Assembly (NCBI GenBank): GCA_023445445.1 | Contig: JAEXLD010000050.1 | Coordinates: 24,786 to 88,785, forward strand | DNA: 64,000 nucleotides | Direction: 5' to 3' | Origin: Bacillota bacterium | GTDB taxonomy: Bacteria; Bacillota; Clostridia; Clostridiales; Clostridiaceae | Shown here: piece by piece, positions 26,430 through 34,731 of the stretch | Layout: the number at the start of each line of letters is the position of its first letter | Position numbering within the stretch: the first letter of the stretch is position 1 | Translations under genes and position numbers: made by a program | The notes under the pieces: model-generated | The model's input: only the letters and a program-made list of their open reading frames with translations | What the model was told of the DNA's origin: nothing | Database searches by the model: none

Positions 26430-27911
26430 ATGGAAATCAATTTAAGAAAAAAATATCAACTATTTATTGATGGCGAGTGGAGAGACTCTTCAGATGGGGC
26501 AACAATAAAAACTTATAACCCAGCAAATGGGCAACTACTTTCAGAAATTGCTGACGCTTCTAAAGAGGATGTAGATGCGGCTGTTAAAGCTGCAAGAAAA
26601 GCATTTAATAGTTGGAGTAAAACTACTGTAATGGAAAGAGCTATTATATTAAATAAAATAGCTGATATCATTGATGAAAATTCTGAATACTTAGCTACTA
26701 TAGAAACTATGGACAATGGTAAACCTATTAGAGAAACTATGGGTGCCGATATTCCTTTAGCCGCTGATCACTTTAGATATTTTGCAGGTGTTATTCGTTC
26801 AGAAGAAGGAATTGCAAGTAATATAGATGAAAATACTTTAAATTTAATATTAAGAGAACCTCTTGGTGTTGTTGGACAAATAGTTCCTTGGAACTTTCCA
26901 TTTTTAATGGCCGCTTGGAAATTAGCTCCAGTACTTGCTGCTGGTGATACAACTGTATTTAAACCATCTAGTACAACATCATTAAGCGTATTAGAATTTA
27001 TGAAATTAATTGAAGATATAGTTCCAAAGGGAGTAATTAATATAATTACTGGTAAAGGTTCAAAGAGTGGTGAATACTTACAACATCATGAAGGAATAGA
27101 CAAACTAGCCTTTACTGGTTCAACTGAAGTTGGTAGAGAAATAGGAATATCTGCTGCTAAACGTATAATTCCTGCAACATTAGAGCTTGGTGGTAAATCT
27201 GCTAATATATTCTTTAGCGATGCTGATATGAATATGGCCTTAGAAGGAATCCAACTTGGTATATTATTTAATCAAGGTCAAGTTTGTTCTGCAGGTTCAA
27301 GAATATTTGTACAAGAAGATTTTTATGATGAATTTATGGAAAAAGCTGTTGAAGCCTTTGAAAAAGTTAAGGTTGGTGACCCATTAGATCCAAATACTCA
27401 AATGGGAGCTCAAGTAAGCGAATCACAATTAAATAAAATTCTTAAGTATATAGAAATAGGTAAAAATGAAGGTGCAAGAGTACTTACTGGTGGAGAAAGA
27501 TATATGGAAGGTGACACAAAAAACGGATACTTTATGCAACCTACATTATTAGTAGATGTAGATAATAATATGAGAGTTGCTAGAGAAGAAATCTTTGGAC
27601 CAGTTGGTGTAGTTATTAAATTTAAGACTGAAGAAGAAGTTATAAAATTGGCTAATGATAGTAACTACGGACTAGGCGGAGGTGTATTCACACGTGATAT
27701 AAATCGTGCTATAAGAGTTGCTAAAGGTATACGAACAGGTCGTGTATGGGTAAATACTTATAATACTTTCCCTGCTGGAGCAACTTTTGGTGGATATAAA
27801 GAATCTGGAATAGGTAGAGAAACTCATAAAACTATTTTAGATGCCTATACTCAAAAGAAAAATATTCTTATTAATTTATCTGACAAAACAGGTGGAATGT
27901 ACATTAAGTAA
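26430..27911 (+). CDS. NAD(P)-dependent aldehyde dehydrogenase
   Basis: Oxidises an aldehyde to its acid in the cytoplasm. The 493 residues show the whole family pattern: VPWNFPFLMAAWKLAPVLAA, the catalytic Glu in TLELGGKSANI, the catalytic Cys in FNQGQVCSAGSR, and REEIFGPVGVVIKF. The length and the DYFRYFAG-like AADHFRYFAGVIRSEEG block match the betaine/phenylacetaldehyde/AldA-type group rather than CoA-acylating enzymes. GGAGGGTG precedes the ATG. Single gene with its own promoter; substrate not readable. Confidence 0.93.
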   Translation: MEINLRKKYQLFIDGEWRDSSDGATIKTYNPANGQLLSEIADASKEDVDAAVKAARKAFNSWSKTTVMERAIILNKIADIIDENSEYLATIETMDNGKPIRETMGADIPLAADHFRYFAGVIRSEEGIASNIDENTLNLILREPLGVVGQIVPWNFPFLMAAWKLAPVLAAGDTTVFKPSSTTSLSVLEFMKLIEDIVPKGVINIITGKGSKSGEYLQHHEGIDKLAFTGSTEVGREIGISAAKRIIPATLELGGKSANIFFSDADMNMALEGIQLGILFNQGQVCSAGSRIFVQEDFYDEFMEKAVEAFEKVKVGDPLDPNTQMGAQVSESQLNKILKYIEIGKNEGARVLTGGERYMEGDTKNGYFMQPTLLVDVDNNMRVAREEIFGPVGVVIKFKTEEEVIKLANDSNYGLGGGVFTRDINRAIRVAKGIRTGRVWVNTYNTFPAGATFGGYKESGIGRETHKTILDAYTQKKNILINLSDKTGGMYIK

Positions 27912-27950
27912 TTCTTTACTAGTAAATTAGATTATAAAAACAATATAAGT

Positions 27951-28115
27951 AATGAAGGGGCTGTCGGACAATGTAAAATGAATAATGAAAAATGTAAAAT
28001 TAAAGAAGAAACTCCCTTAGGAGTTTCTAAAATATATATCTTTTTAGTAATTCCTTTGGAATTACATCAATAATTCTACATTTTTAATTTAGGAGCTGCT
28101 GCAACAGCTCCTTAA
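27951..28115. repeat. Structured intergenic repeat (copy A)
   Basis: Three hairpins in a row: GAAACTCC..GGAGTTTC (28007-28026), GTAATTCC..GGAATTAC (28049-28066) and AGGAGCTGCTGCAACAGCTCCT (28092-28113), flanked by an ATGAATAATGAAAAATG-rich stretch that is partly complementary to the right side. The GAAACTCC palindrome plus the neighbouring TTTTTCATT..ATTCATTTTA sequence recurs at 50329-50390 in the other orientation. It follows the aldehyde dehydrogenase and probably ends its transcript as well. Confidence 0.5.
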
Positions 28116-28132
28116 ATTTTTCATAAATTATA

Positions 28133-28741
28133 TTAAGATATTTTATTTATTCTTTTAACATGCTTTTTTCTAGCTCTACTACTATCAATATTAGACTTCT
28201 TAATCAAACTATATATCTCTTCTATTTCCTTTTTTGATAATTTTACATCTGATTTATATTTTTTTATAAATCTTTTCAGTTTATTTATTTGTAATACTGG
28301 TGTTTCAGTTTTAACTTTTTTCAATTTAGATTTATTAGTAAAAACTACTAAAGAAATAAAAATATCCTTTCTTTTTATACATTTTTCTAATGCTTTAATA
28401 TGTCCATAATTTTGTCTAATTGGATTATAGAATTGATTACTATTTCTATTTATAATTTGAGTCCAGTGTTTAGAATATTCATCGCCATATATTAGCCCAC
28501 TATAATCCTTAGTTTCTATTACAAAAACTCCCTTTTCTCCTATAAGGATATGATCTATTTGACTTGTTCCATTTTTCCCTTCTATCATTATATCACTAAG
28601 AAGTTTATATCTATTTATTTTATTTAAAATATTATTTACTTCTACTTCCCCTATATTTACCTTCCTAGAATTTCTTTTTCTCTTAACTATAATAACTAAT
28701 AAAATTACTACTGCGATTATTGTTACAATTTTTTCCAACAT
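28133..28741 (-). CDS. NERD-domain membrane protein
   Basis: A 202-residue protein with an N-terminal membrane helix (about 4-19, KIVTIIAVVILLVIIV) and a NERD (nuclease-related) domain at about 30-145, seen as TSQIDHILIGEKGVFVIETKDYSG followed by HWTQ and FYNPIRQNYGHIKALEK. Such proteins may bind or cut nucleic acid; no role is proven. The C-terminal tail is very basic. AGGAGAG precedes the ATG. It stands alone, facing the aldehyde dehydrogenase. Confidence 0.85.
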   Translation of the reverse strand: MLEKIVTIIAVVILLVIIVKRKRNSRKVNIGEVEVNNILNKINRYKLLSDIMIEGKNGTSQIDHILIGEKGVFVIETKDYSGLIYGDEYSKHWTQIINRNSNQFYNPIRQNYGHIKALEKCIKRKDIFISLVVFTNKSKLKKVKTETPVLQINKLKRFIKKYKSDVKLSKKEIEEIYSLIKKSNIDSSRARKKHVKRINKIS

Positions 28742-28882
28742 ATTTACTCTCCTAATTTTAACTTTTGTTATGTATTTTATATTTTATTATTTATATTAAA
28801 TTTTGTAAATATCTACTTTTTTGTTTATTTTTAATTATCATTTACGAGGATATTATATAAGATATATACTATATTAAAAAAA

Positions 28883-28914
28883 GAGCTACTTATACTAATT
28901 TCTTTAAGTAACCC
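28883..28914 (-). terminator. Terminator of the sigma/anti-sigma operon
   Basis: On the minus strand GGGTTACTTA pairs with TAAGTAGCTC (G-U pairs included), followed by UUUUUUU at 28876-28882. It lies 25 bases after the DUF4179 gene. Confidence 0.75.
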
Positions 28915-28938
28915 TTTTTTATCATTCCTAATTTTATA

Positions 28939-29961
28939 CTAAAATTTTAATGAAATTGTTTTATCAGAACCATAATATTTAATACTATAGTTATTCTCTT
29001 CTATATCATCAATATAAAATTGAATATATCCTTTTTTGTCTTTATATCTAGAAAAGCTGCTATTAATTCTCTCTCCTTTTGAATTTACTACATATAACTT
29101 CCTACTATACTCTTCATTGTCTTTATCAGTAATTACATCATAGTTTATTTTTATTGATAAATTTGACTTAGTTACTTCTGATAAAGTAATAATGTCACCA
29201 TCTGAAAGTTCAATATAATCCTCTTTATTTACATCTAATTTTCTTACATTTTTAGTGATTTCATTAGAATCTAGTTTGAAATTAAAAATCCAATTCCCTT
29301 GAATTTTATTTGTTATGCCAAACTCTCTATTATCTTCTTTAATAGTAGTGGTATAAGTAAATTCATTATTCATTAGAATTTCAGGATTTTCATTAATATT
29401 ATCTATTGCAAATACGCTAATCCAATTATAAGTATTATCATCAATCTTATTTAAAACACTATATGATACTTTACTTAATACTCCGTCTACTAAAATTTCT
29501 CCTAAATTATCTGATTTTCTAATTTCATTTATATTTTCATATACTTCTCCATCAGCTTCAGTTACCATTGAATAATCTATTGTTCTATTAATAACTAATT
29601 CATTTCCATCAATTAAAACTTCATTTAATTTTACTGTTATATTTTTATCTGTAATTTCACTATTAAAATTATCAATATAACTATTGATATCCCTATTTAT
29701 TTCTTTAGTAAAAAATGACTTTATATTCATTGTCACTTTATCTATATTTGCATAAATCTCATTATAATTAGTGAATAATGTAATAACTATAACTCCAAAA
29801 ATCAAGGCTGCTATAGGCAATTTAGAAGTACTTTTCTTAGTGATTTTCTTATTTAAAAAACTTTTCTTATATTTTAAAATTTCTTCATCTGATAAAGATA
29901 TATTATCATAAACAGATAAATCAATTTCTATATTATTAAATTCTTTATAAATATTCCCCAT
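28939..29961 (-). CDS. DUF4179 anti-sigma-like membrane protein
   Basis: Probable anti-sigma factor for the ECF sigma encoded just upstream. The 340 residues split into a cytosolic part (about 1-45, short helix with DISLSDEEILKYKKSF), one membrane helix (about 48-66, LPIAALIFGVIVITLFT) and an outside region: a DUF4179 domain (about 75-200) and a second beta-rich domain with ...SLKF at the end. AGAGGTG precedes the ATG, 12 bases after the sigma gene stop. The signal that frees the sigma factor is not known. Confidence 0.85.
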   Translation of the reverse strand: MGNIYKEFNNIEIDLSVYDNISLSDEEILKYKKSFLNKKITKKSTSKLPIAALIFGVIVITLFTNYNEIYANIDKVTMNIKSFFTKEINRDINSYIDNFNSEITDKNITVKLNEVLIDGNELVINRTIDYSMVTEADGEVYENINEIRKSDNLGEILVDGVLSKVSYSVLNKIDDNTYNWISVFAIDNINENPEILMNNEFTYTTTIKEDNREFGITNKIQGNWIFNFKLDSNEITKNVRKLDVNKEDYIELSDGDIITLSEVTKSNLSIKINYDVITDKDNEEYSRKLYVVNSKGERINSSFSRYKDKKGYIQFYIDDIEENNYSIKYYGSDKTISLKF

Positions 29962-29973
29962 ATTCTCACCTCT

Positions 29974-30513
29974 TTAATATATTTCTTTTAAAATGCTACT
30001 AAGTTTCTTTCGTCCTCTAGATAGCCTATTATATATTTGATAACTTTTCATGTTCATTTCTCTTGATATGTCAATTATATTTTTATTTTCTAAATAATAC
30101 TTAATAAAGAGCTCTTTATCTATATTCTTTAAATTACTTAATAGTTCTTTTACTTCTTCTTTGAATTCATTATAAATTACTATTTCTTCAACTGAACCTT
30201 TATTATCTGATATATCAATTTCATCTATATCTAAAATTGAATTTAACTTTAAATATTTACGTTTATAATCAATTGATTTAAATTTAGAAATTATAGCAAC
30301 CCAATTTTTAAAAGAACCAGTTTCTTTAAAAAGACTTATATTATTCCAAATTGAAAAGAGAATATCATTTATGCATTCCTCTTCATAAAAGGAAATATCC
30401 TTTAAGTGATGTTTCACTATTGATTTTATCAATCCTCCATAGCTCCTCAATAATAATTCGATTCCAATTTCATCTTTATTTTTAATACTTTTTATAATTA
30501 TTGAATCTTCCAT
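29974..30513 (-). CDS. ECF-type sigma-70 family factor
   Basis: RNA polymerase sigma factor of 179 residues. Region 2 (about 8-80) shows ELLLRSYGGLIKSIVKH, EECINDILFSIWNNISLF and FKNWVAIISKFKSIDYKRK; region 4 (about 115-172) shows LSNLKNIDKELFIKYYLEN, DISREMNMKSYQIYNRLSRG. It is paired with the DUF4179 membrane protein. AAAGGAG precedes the ATG; an 11-bp inverted repeat lies directly upstream of this site. The regulon is unknown, but the operon itself is a usual target. Confidence 0.9.
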   Translation of the reverse strand: MEDSIIIKSIKNKDEIGIELLLRSYGGLIKSIVKHHLKDISFYEEECINDILFSIWNNISLFKETGSFKNWVAIISKFKSIDYKRKYLKLNSILDIDEIDISDNKGSVEEIVIYNEFKEEVKELLSNLKNIDKELFIKYYLENKNIIDISREMNMKSYQIYNRLSRGRKKLSSILKEIY

Positions 30514-30523
30514 ACTCTACTCC

Positions 30524-30561
30524 TTTTAACTTTCTAACTTATATATCGAAGAAAGTTAAAA
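30524..30561 (-). promoter_or_regulatory. Hairpin adjoining the sigma factor ribosome binding site
   Basis: TTTTAACTTTC (30524-30534) and GAAAGTTAAAA (30551-30561) form a perfect 11-bp stem. On the mRNA it ends exactly at AAAAGGAG, so folding could limit ribosome access. A regulatory role is inference. Confidence 0.45.
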
Positions 30562-30584
30562 ATATCTATCATAATTATATAATA

Positions 30585-30628
30585 AAAATACACCCCTGTC
30601 GTATTTTAGGAATTAACTGGTGTATTTT
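30585..30628 (-). terminator. Hairpin with U tract in the sigma factor leader
   Basis: AAAATACACC (30585-30594) and GGTGTATTTT (30619-30628) pair over 10 bp around a 24-base loop; on the minus strand the stem runs into UUUUUAUU. It looks like a weak intrinsic terminator between the flavodoxin gene and the sigma gene. Confidence 0.45.
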
Positions 30629-30683
30629 ACTTATAACTCTCTATTTATTAAACACTGTCCTCGATAATAAATTTTTATGATAT

Positions 30684-30722
30684 AATCTGGGCCCCAGAGG
30701 AATTTCCCCTGGGGCCCAGATT
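30684..30722 (-). terminator. GC-rich palindrome at the end of the flavodoxin operon
   Basis: AATCTGGGCCCCAG (30684-30697) and CTGGGGCCCAGATT (30709-30722), a perfect 14-bp stem of unusual GC content for this DNA. It lies 12 bases after the flavodoxin gene stop and can end its transcript; U runs are weak. The same CTGGGGCCCAG core recurs at 32632-32670. Confidence 0.65.
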
Positions 30723-30733
30723 TCTTCCATTTT

Positions 30734-31384
30734 TTATTTTCTTATGTATAGGTCTTTAACTGTTAACTTATTAGATTTAATTGATTTTTTCCAGCCCATT
30801 TCAGCTGCAAATTTATATGCAAATCTCGGAAAATTTGCTGTTATAAAAAGATTGTTATCACTTATTTCATTTAATATATTATTTGAAATAATGGTTAATG
30901 CTTTTCCAAAGTTTTTCTTAGGTCCATGCTCCGCAGGAACACTTTTTACTGAGTGTAGAAGTGGCCCTGCACCGATACCAAGACCTTGTCCCCATTTAAG
31001 TCCGCATTTTTCGCACCAATTTTCAATTATTTCAATAGCTAATTTATTTTGTTCTCCTTCATAAAAACCACAATTAACTAAAGCATAAACTTTAATATCT
31101 TTTTCTTTTATTTTGTTAAAAGATTCTTCTAGTTGTAGAAGGCATCTTAACAAATGAGATGGTACTCCATCTACATATAAAGGAAATGAAAAAACTAAAA
31201 TATCAGACTTTATTACTTCTTCAATTATATCATTATCCAACTTATTATTTCTAAAATAATATTCAGAAATGCTTAAATTCTTAATGGATTTATTATTATT
31301 TAAGTAATTTTTTAATTCATTTAATATAATCTCTGAAGCACTATCTTTTATTTTAGGGCTTCCATTAATTAAAGATATTTTCAT
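30734..31384 (-). CDS. Flavodoxin-like NAD(P)H-dependent oxidoreductase
   Basis: FMN-binding reductase of 216 residues with ISLINGSPKIKDSASEII at the start (phosphate loop of the flavodoxin fold) and FSFPLYVDGVPSHLLRCL, then ALVNCGFYEGEQN. It is coupled to the upstream gene by an ATGA overlap (31381-31384), with GGAGGG inside the upstream end. The C-terminal stretch (about 140-216) is longer than in plain flavodoxins. Together the pair may move electrons to a quinone, nitro compound or iron; the substrate is unknown. Confidence 0.85.
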   Translation of the reverse strand: MKISLINGSPKIKDSASEIILNELKNYLNNNKSIKNLSISEYYFRNNKLDNDIIEEVIKSDILVFSFPLYVDGVPSHLLRCLLQLEESFNKIKEKDIKVYALVNCGFYEGEQNKLAIEIIENWCEKCGLKWGQGLGIGAGPLLHSVKSVPAEHGPKKNFGKALTIISNNILNEISDNNLFITANFPRFAYKFAAEMGWKKSIKSNKLTVKDLYIRK

Positions 31385-31884
31385 AATATATTACCCTCCA
31401 TTTCCTTTATGTTATTAGCAAATGAAATTTTTTCTGCATCCCAATAAAGATTTATACAATTTGCTTTTACTATCCCTTTAGCAGTTTCTTTTTCTTTATC
31501 AGTTATTTTATCTCCATAAAAGAAAACCTTCATGTCTACTTTATTGTTATATCTTTTTCTGTGATGCATTTCTCCATTTTTTATTTTAAAGAAAGGATGT
31601 ACATAAGAAATACTTCTGTCAAAAACGTTTTTTACAAAGGGGCTAAGTCCTCCATAAACACATTTACTTATTATAATAACTTCATTGCATTTTGATAAAT
31701 ATTCTCCCATATTCCCATATTTGTCTTTTATAATGCAAGATCCTGGTGTCTTTATCCAACATCCAAAGCATCCAATGCAATTATGAATACTTCCATCATC
31801 TGAAATAACTAATAAATCTTTTACTTCATTTGGACATAATTTTTTAAACTCTTCTTCTTTTAAATCATGTATTATAACCCTCAT
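31381..31884 (-). CDS. Flavodoxin-family protein with Cys motif
   Basis: A 167-residue FMN-reductase-like protein. After DLLVISDDGSI it has HNCIGCFGCWIKTPGSC, the CxxCxxC-type cysteine cluster that typifies a flavodoxin/iron-sulfur-like group, then CVYGGLSPFVKNVFDRS and a C-terminal IVKANCINLYWDA block. ATG 31884 is taken as start (GGGGATTGTT before it); a GTG at 31896 is the alternative. First of two coupled genes. Confidence 0.82.
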   Translation of the reverse strand: MRVIIHDLKEEEFKKLCPNEVKDLLVISDDGSIHNCIGCFGCWIKTPGSCIIKDKYGNMGEYLSKCNEVIIISKCVYGGLSPFVKNVFDRSISYVHPFFKIKNGEMHHRKRYNNKVDMKVFFYGDKITDKEKETAKGIVKANCINLYWDAEKISFANNIKEMEGNIL

Positions 31885-32158
31885 AACAATCCCCACTTAT
31901 AATTATTTTTTTCCCTTTTAACCAATATATTTTTTATTATTTAATAATCTCTATATAATAATTATGCACTAATAAAATAAAAGTTTATATATTTTTATTC
32001 CAATTTTTAATTATATTTTTATTTAGTAATACATTCTATTATAGTCTTAAAAGTAGTTTTCTATATTTATACATATATTTATGTAAGCCTTAATTTATAT
32101 AGTATTAGGGGGTATAATTATTCTTTAAATTATCTAATGATCATTGATATAATAGCCT

Positions 32159-32545
32159 TTATTTATTTATTACAGCAACTTCAGTTGCTACTAATTCAAT
32201 TTCACTTAATATATTGCTTGAAATCTTTAAAACTCTTCTTAGTATATCTAAATTTCCATAAGCTGTTAAATGACCATAATAAGAAGGACTTTCAACTAAT
32301 GCTCCTATATCTTTTAATATTTCTTCTCTATTATCCTTAATAGATTTTCCGAAAATACTTATATCTCCACTATTAGGTTTTACTAAGCCTAATAGCATCT
32401 TTATAGTTGTTGTTTTGCCAGCACCATTTGGCCCTAAAAATCCATAAATTTCTCCTTCCTTAACATTTAAATTAACTCTATCTACACATTTAACATTATT
32501 AAATTCCTTTACTAAGTTTTCTGTTTTAATAATATATTGACTCAT
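32159..32545 (-). pseudogene. Truncated ABC transporter ATPase (BcrA-like)
   Basis: The 128-residue frame begins as a full ATP-binding subunit of the bacitracin/lantibiotic export type: TENLVKEFNNVKCVDRVNLN, Walker A in GFLGPNGAGKTTTIKMLLG, and SPSYYGHLTAYGNLDILRRV. It stops at about residue 113 with unrelated tail residues, so the LSGGQ signature, Walker B and H-loop are absent. No permease gene follows; 262 bases of AT-rich non-coding DNA do. It cannot hydrolyse ATP and is best read as a remnant. Confidence 0.85.
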
Positions 32546-32631
32546 ATTTTCCTCTCCTTTTTGACTTTATGAGTAAATTGTACACTACCAATATTAATTA
32601 TAATTTTAGCTTACCTTAATTTAAGCTTAAT

Positions 32632-32670
32632 TGGAAAATTTCTGGGCCCCAGGGGCCCAGAAATTTTCCA
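32632..32670. repeat. GC-rich 19-bp palindrome
   Basis: TGGAAAATTTCTGGGCCCC (32632-32650) and its exact complement (32652-32670) around a single A. The inner CTGGGCCCC is shared with the hairpin at 30684-30722. It stands between the truncated ATPase and the HrtBA-like operon and has no U tract, so a terminator role is doubtful. Confidence 0.6.
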
Positions 32671-32718
32671 TTTAAACCTTATCAATAAAAATTATTAATA
32701 AAAAATTACTATTAGATA

Positions 32719-32747
32719 TTGATTTTTTTATGAACAAGGTTCATAAT
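32719..32747 (+). promoter_or_regulatory. Promoter and operator of the HrtBA-like operon
   Basis: TTGATT (32719-32724), 17-base spacer, CATAAT (32742-32747). The palindrome TATGAACaagGTTCATA (32729-32745) fills the space between the two boxes, the place where a TetR- or MarR-type repressor would bind. No regulator gene is next to it. Confidence 0.6.
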
Positions 32748-32807
32748 GTACCTATGGAAACAAAAACAGTATTAAATAAATATTAATCAAAAGAAGGAGA
32801 ATAAATT

Positions 32808-33935
32808 ATGTTTTTAGCACTAAAAGAATTAAAGCACAATAAAGCTAGATTTAGTTTAATAATTGGAATTTTAACTCTTATTATATTTCTAGTATTATTT
32901 TTAGCAGGAATTGCTAAGGGGTTATCTGCTGCTACTGTATCTACAGTTGAAAACTCTAAAGCAAATTATTATATATTATCGGATTCAGCAGATAAATTAA
33001 TAAGTCGTTCATCTTTTACAGATGATGATGTAACAAATTTAAATAATTCTAATGACTTAATAGAATTAGATGAAAATGCTACTCCTATCAATTTATTTAC
33101 AAGTAATTTCACCATGGACTCTGTAGATAAGAAAACTAATATAGTTTACTTAGCAATTGATCCATCAGCATTTCTAATGCCTGAAGTTATTGATGGAGAT
33201 ACTTTAAATAATAATAAAGAAATTGTTTTAAATAATTCATTTAAAGAAGATGGTATAGAGATAGGTGATATAATTAAAGATTCATCTTCTGATTTAGAAT
33301 TGAAAGTAGTTGGATTTACTAAAAATCAAATGTATGGACATATGTCTGTAGGAGTTATATCTTTAGATACCTATAAAGAAATAATGACTTCTGCAACTGG
33401 AAGAGAATATAATAACTTTCAAGCTGTAGCTATTAATATGGATAAGTCTACAGAAAACCAAGATTCACTTACTAGCTTTGTTAATGATAATTTAGATAAG
33501 AAAGTATTATTAACTAAAGCTGATGTAATTAATAATGTTCCTGGATATTCAGCAGAACAAGGAACTATTATTATGATGTTAGTATTCTTATTGATAATAT
33601 CATCATTTATAGTTGGTGTGTTCTTCTATATTACAACTATGCAAAAATTACCTGAATTCGGAGTTTTAAAGGCTTTAGGATCTAAGATGTCAACTTTAGC
33701 ATCATCTTTAACATCTCAAGTATTTATGCTTTCAGTAATAAGCATGGTTATAGGAAATATTCTAACATTTTCTTTAGCTAGTATGCTACCAGCTAGTATG
33801 CCATTTGTCTTAAGTTCAAGAGACGCAGCTTTAGTATCAATATTATTTATAATAATAGCACTAATAAGTAGCCTATTTTCAATCAAGAAAATTAGAAAAG
33901 TTGATGCAATTTCTGCAATAGGAGGTAATTATTAA
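32808..33935 (+). CDS. ABC exporter permease, HrtB-like (FtsX fold)
   Basis: Membrane subunit of a two-gene ABC exporter. The 375 residues have an N-terminal helix (about 14-38, LIIGILTLIIFLVLFLAGIA), a large outside domain (about 40-245) and three C-terminal helices (about 255-280, 300-325, 340-362), the MacB/FtsX plan. The start MFLALKELKHNKARF and the VENSKANYYILS segment resemble HrtB, the heme-detoxifying exporter, more than LolC or BceB. AGAAGGAG precedes the ATG. Heme as substrate is inference. Confidence 0.8.
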   Translation: MFLALKELKHNKARFSLIIGILTLIIFLVLFLAGIAKGLSAATVSTVENSKANYYILSDSADKLISRSSFTDDDVTNLNNSNDLIELDENATPINLFTSNFTMDSVDKKTNIVYLAIDPSAFLMPEVIDGDTLNNNKEIVLNNSFKEDGIEIGDIIKDSSSDLELKVVGFTKNQMYGHMSVGVISLDTYKEIMTSATGREYNNFQAVAINMDKSTENQDSLTSFVNDNLDKKVLLTKADVINNVPGYSAEQGTIIMMLVFLLIISSFIVGVFFYITTMQKLPEFGVLKALGSKMSTLASSLTSQVFMLSVISMVIGNILTFSLASMLPASMPFVLSSRDAALVSILFIIIALISSLFSIKKIRKVDAISAIGGNY

Positions 33936-34621
33936 TGGAAAGATATGCTCTTCAATTAAAAAATATAACTAAAAAATATAAAGACGGAGATAACGTAAAT
34001 ACAGTTTTAAATAACGTATCTATCAATGTTAAGCCTGGCGAATTTGTTGCTATTGTAGGACCTTCAGGATCTGGTAAAAGTACATTTTTATCTATTGCAG
34101 GTGCCTTACTTTCAGCAAGTAATGGTGAAATAAAAATTGGAGATACAAATTTAAGTAAAAAAAATAAAAAAGAATTAGCTGATATAAGAAGAAATAAAAT
34201 AGGATTTGTATTTCAATCTCATCAACTAATACCATATTTAACAGTTATAGATCAGCTAAAATTAATACCTAAGCTTTCTAAAAATAAAAATGCAAAAGAA
34301 ATTAACGAACATGCTAATAAACTTTTACAAGACTTTGGCTTAGGAGATAGAATAAATCAATATCCAGCTAAATTATCTGGTGGTGAGAAACAAAGAGTTG
34401 CAATAGCAAGAGCTTTAATGAATAATCCTGATATAATTCTAGCAGATGAACCAACTGCTAGCCTTGATGGAAATCGTGGTCGTCAAGTAGTTTCTATGAT
34501 TAAAGATGAAATTAAAAAATATAATAAAGCTGCTTTAATGGTAACTCATGATGAACGTATCCTTGATTTAGTTGATACAATATATAGAATTGAAAATGGA
34601 AATATTACTTTAGAATCTTAG
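33935..34621 (+). CDS. ABC exporter ATPase, HrtA-like
   Basis: ATP-binding subunit of the same exporter, 228 residues, complete: Walker A GPSGSGKST at about 43-51, Q-loop in FVFQSHQL, signature LSGGEKQR, Walker B IILADEPTASLD and the H-loop in MVTHDE. The ATG overlaps the stop of the permease gene (TAATG), so the two are translationally coupled. A terminator follows at 34639-34676. The MacB-type ATPase fits export of a hydrophobic compound or peptide. Confidence 0.9.
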   Translation: MERYALQLKNITKKYKDGDNVNTVLNNVSINVKPGEFVAIVGPSGSGKSTFLSIAGALLSASNGEIKIGDTNLSKKNKKELADIRRNKIGFVFQSHQLIPYLTVIDQLKLIPKLSKNKNAKEINEHANKLLQDFGLGDRINQYPAKLSGGEKQRVAIARALMNNPDIILADEPTASLDGNRGRQVVSMIKDEIKKYNKAALMVTHDERILDLVDTIYRIENGNITLES

Positions 34622-34638
34622 GCTCATAGAAGTAAACT

Positions 34639-34676
34639 AAAATGGCTGTTGCACTAAATTGTGTAGCAGTCATTTT
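34639..34676 (+). terminator. Terminator of the HrtBA-like operon
   Basis: AAAATGGCTGTTGCAC pairs with GTGTAGCAGTCATTTT through 16 positions (G-U pairs included), 6-base loop, then AAATAAAAA. It ends the exporter operon and stands between it and the convergent carD gene. Confidence 0.8.
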
Positions 34677-34731
34677 AAATAAAAATCTACTTATATAACA
34701 ATAAGAAATATTCTTATATCATTTAAACATT

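Noticed and set aside
32632..32670. GC-rich palindrome as the end of an insertion sequence
   Set aside because: No transposase gene, target-site duplication or paired terminal repeats can be seen near it.
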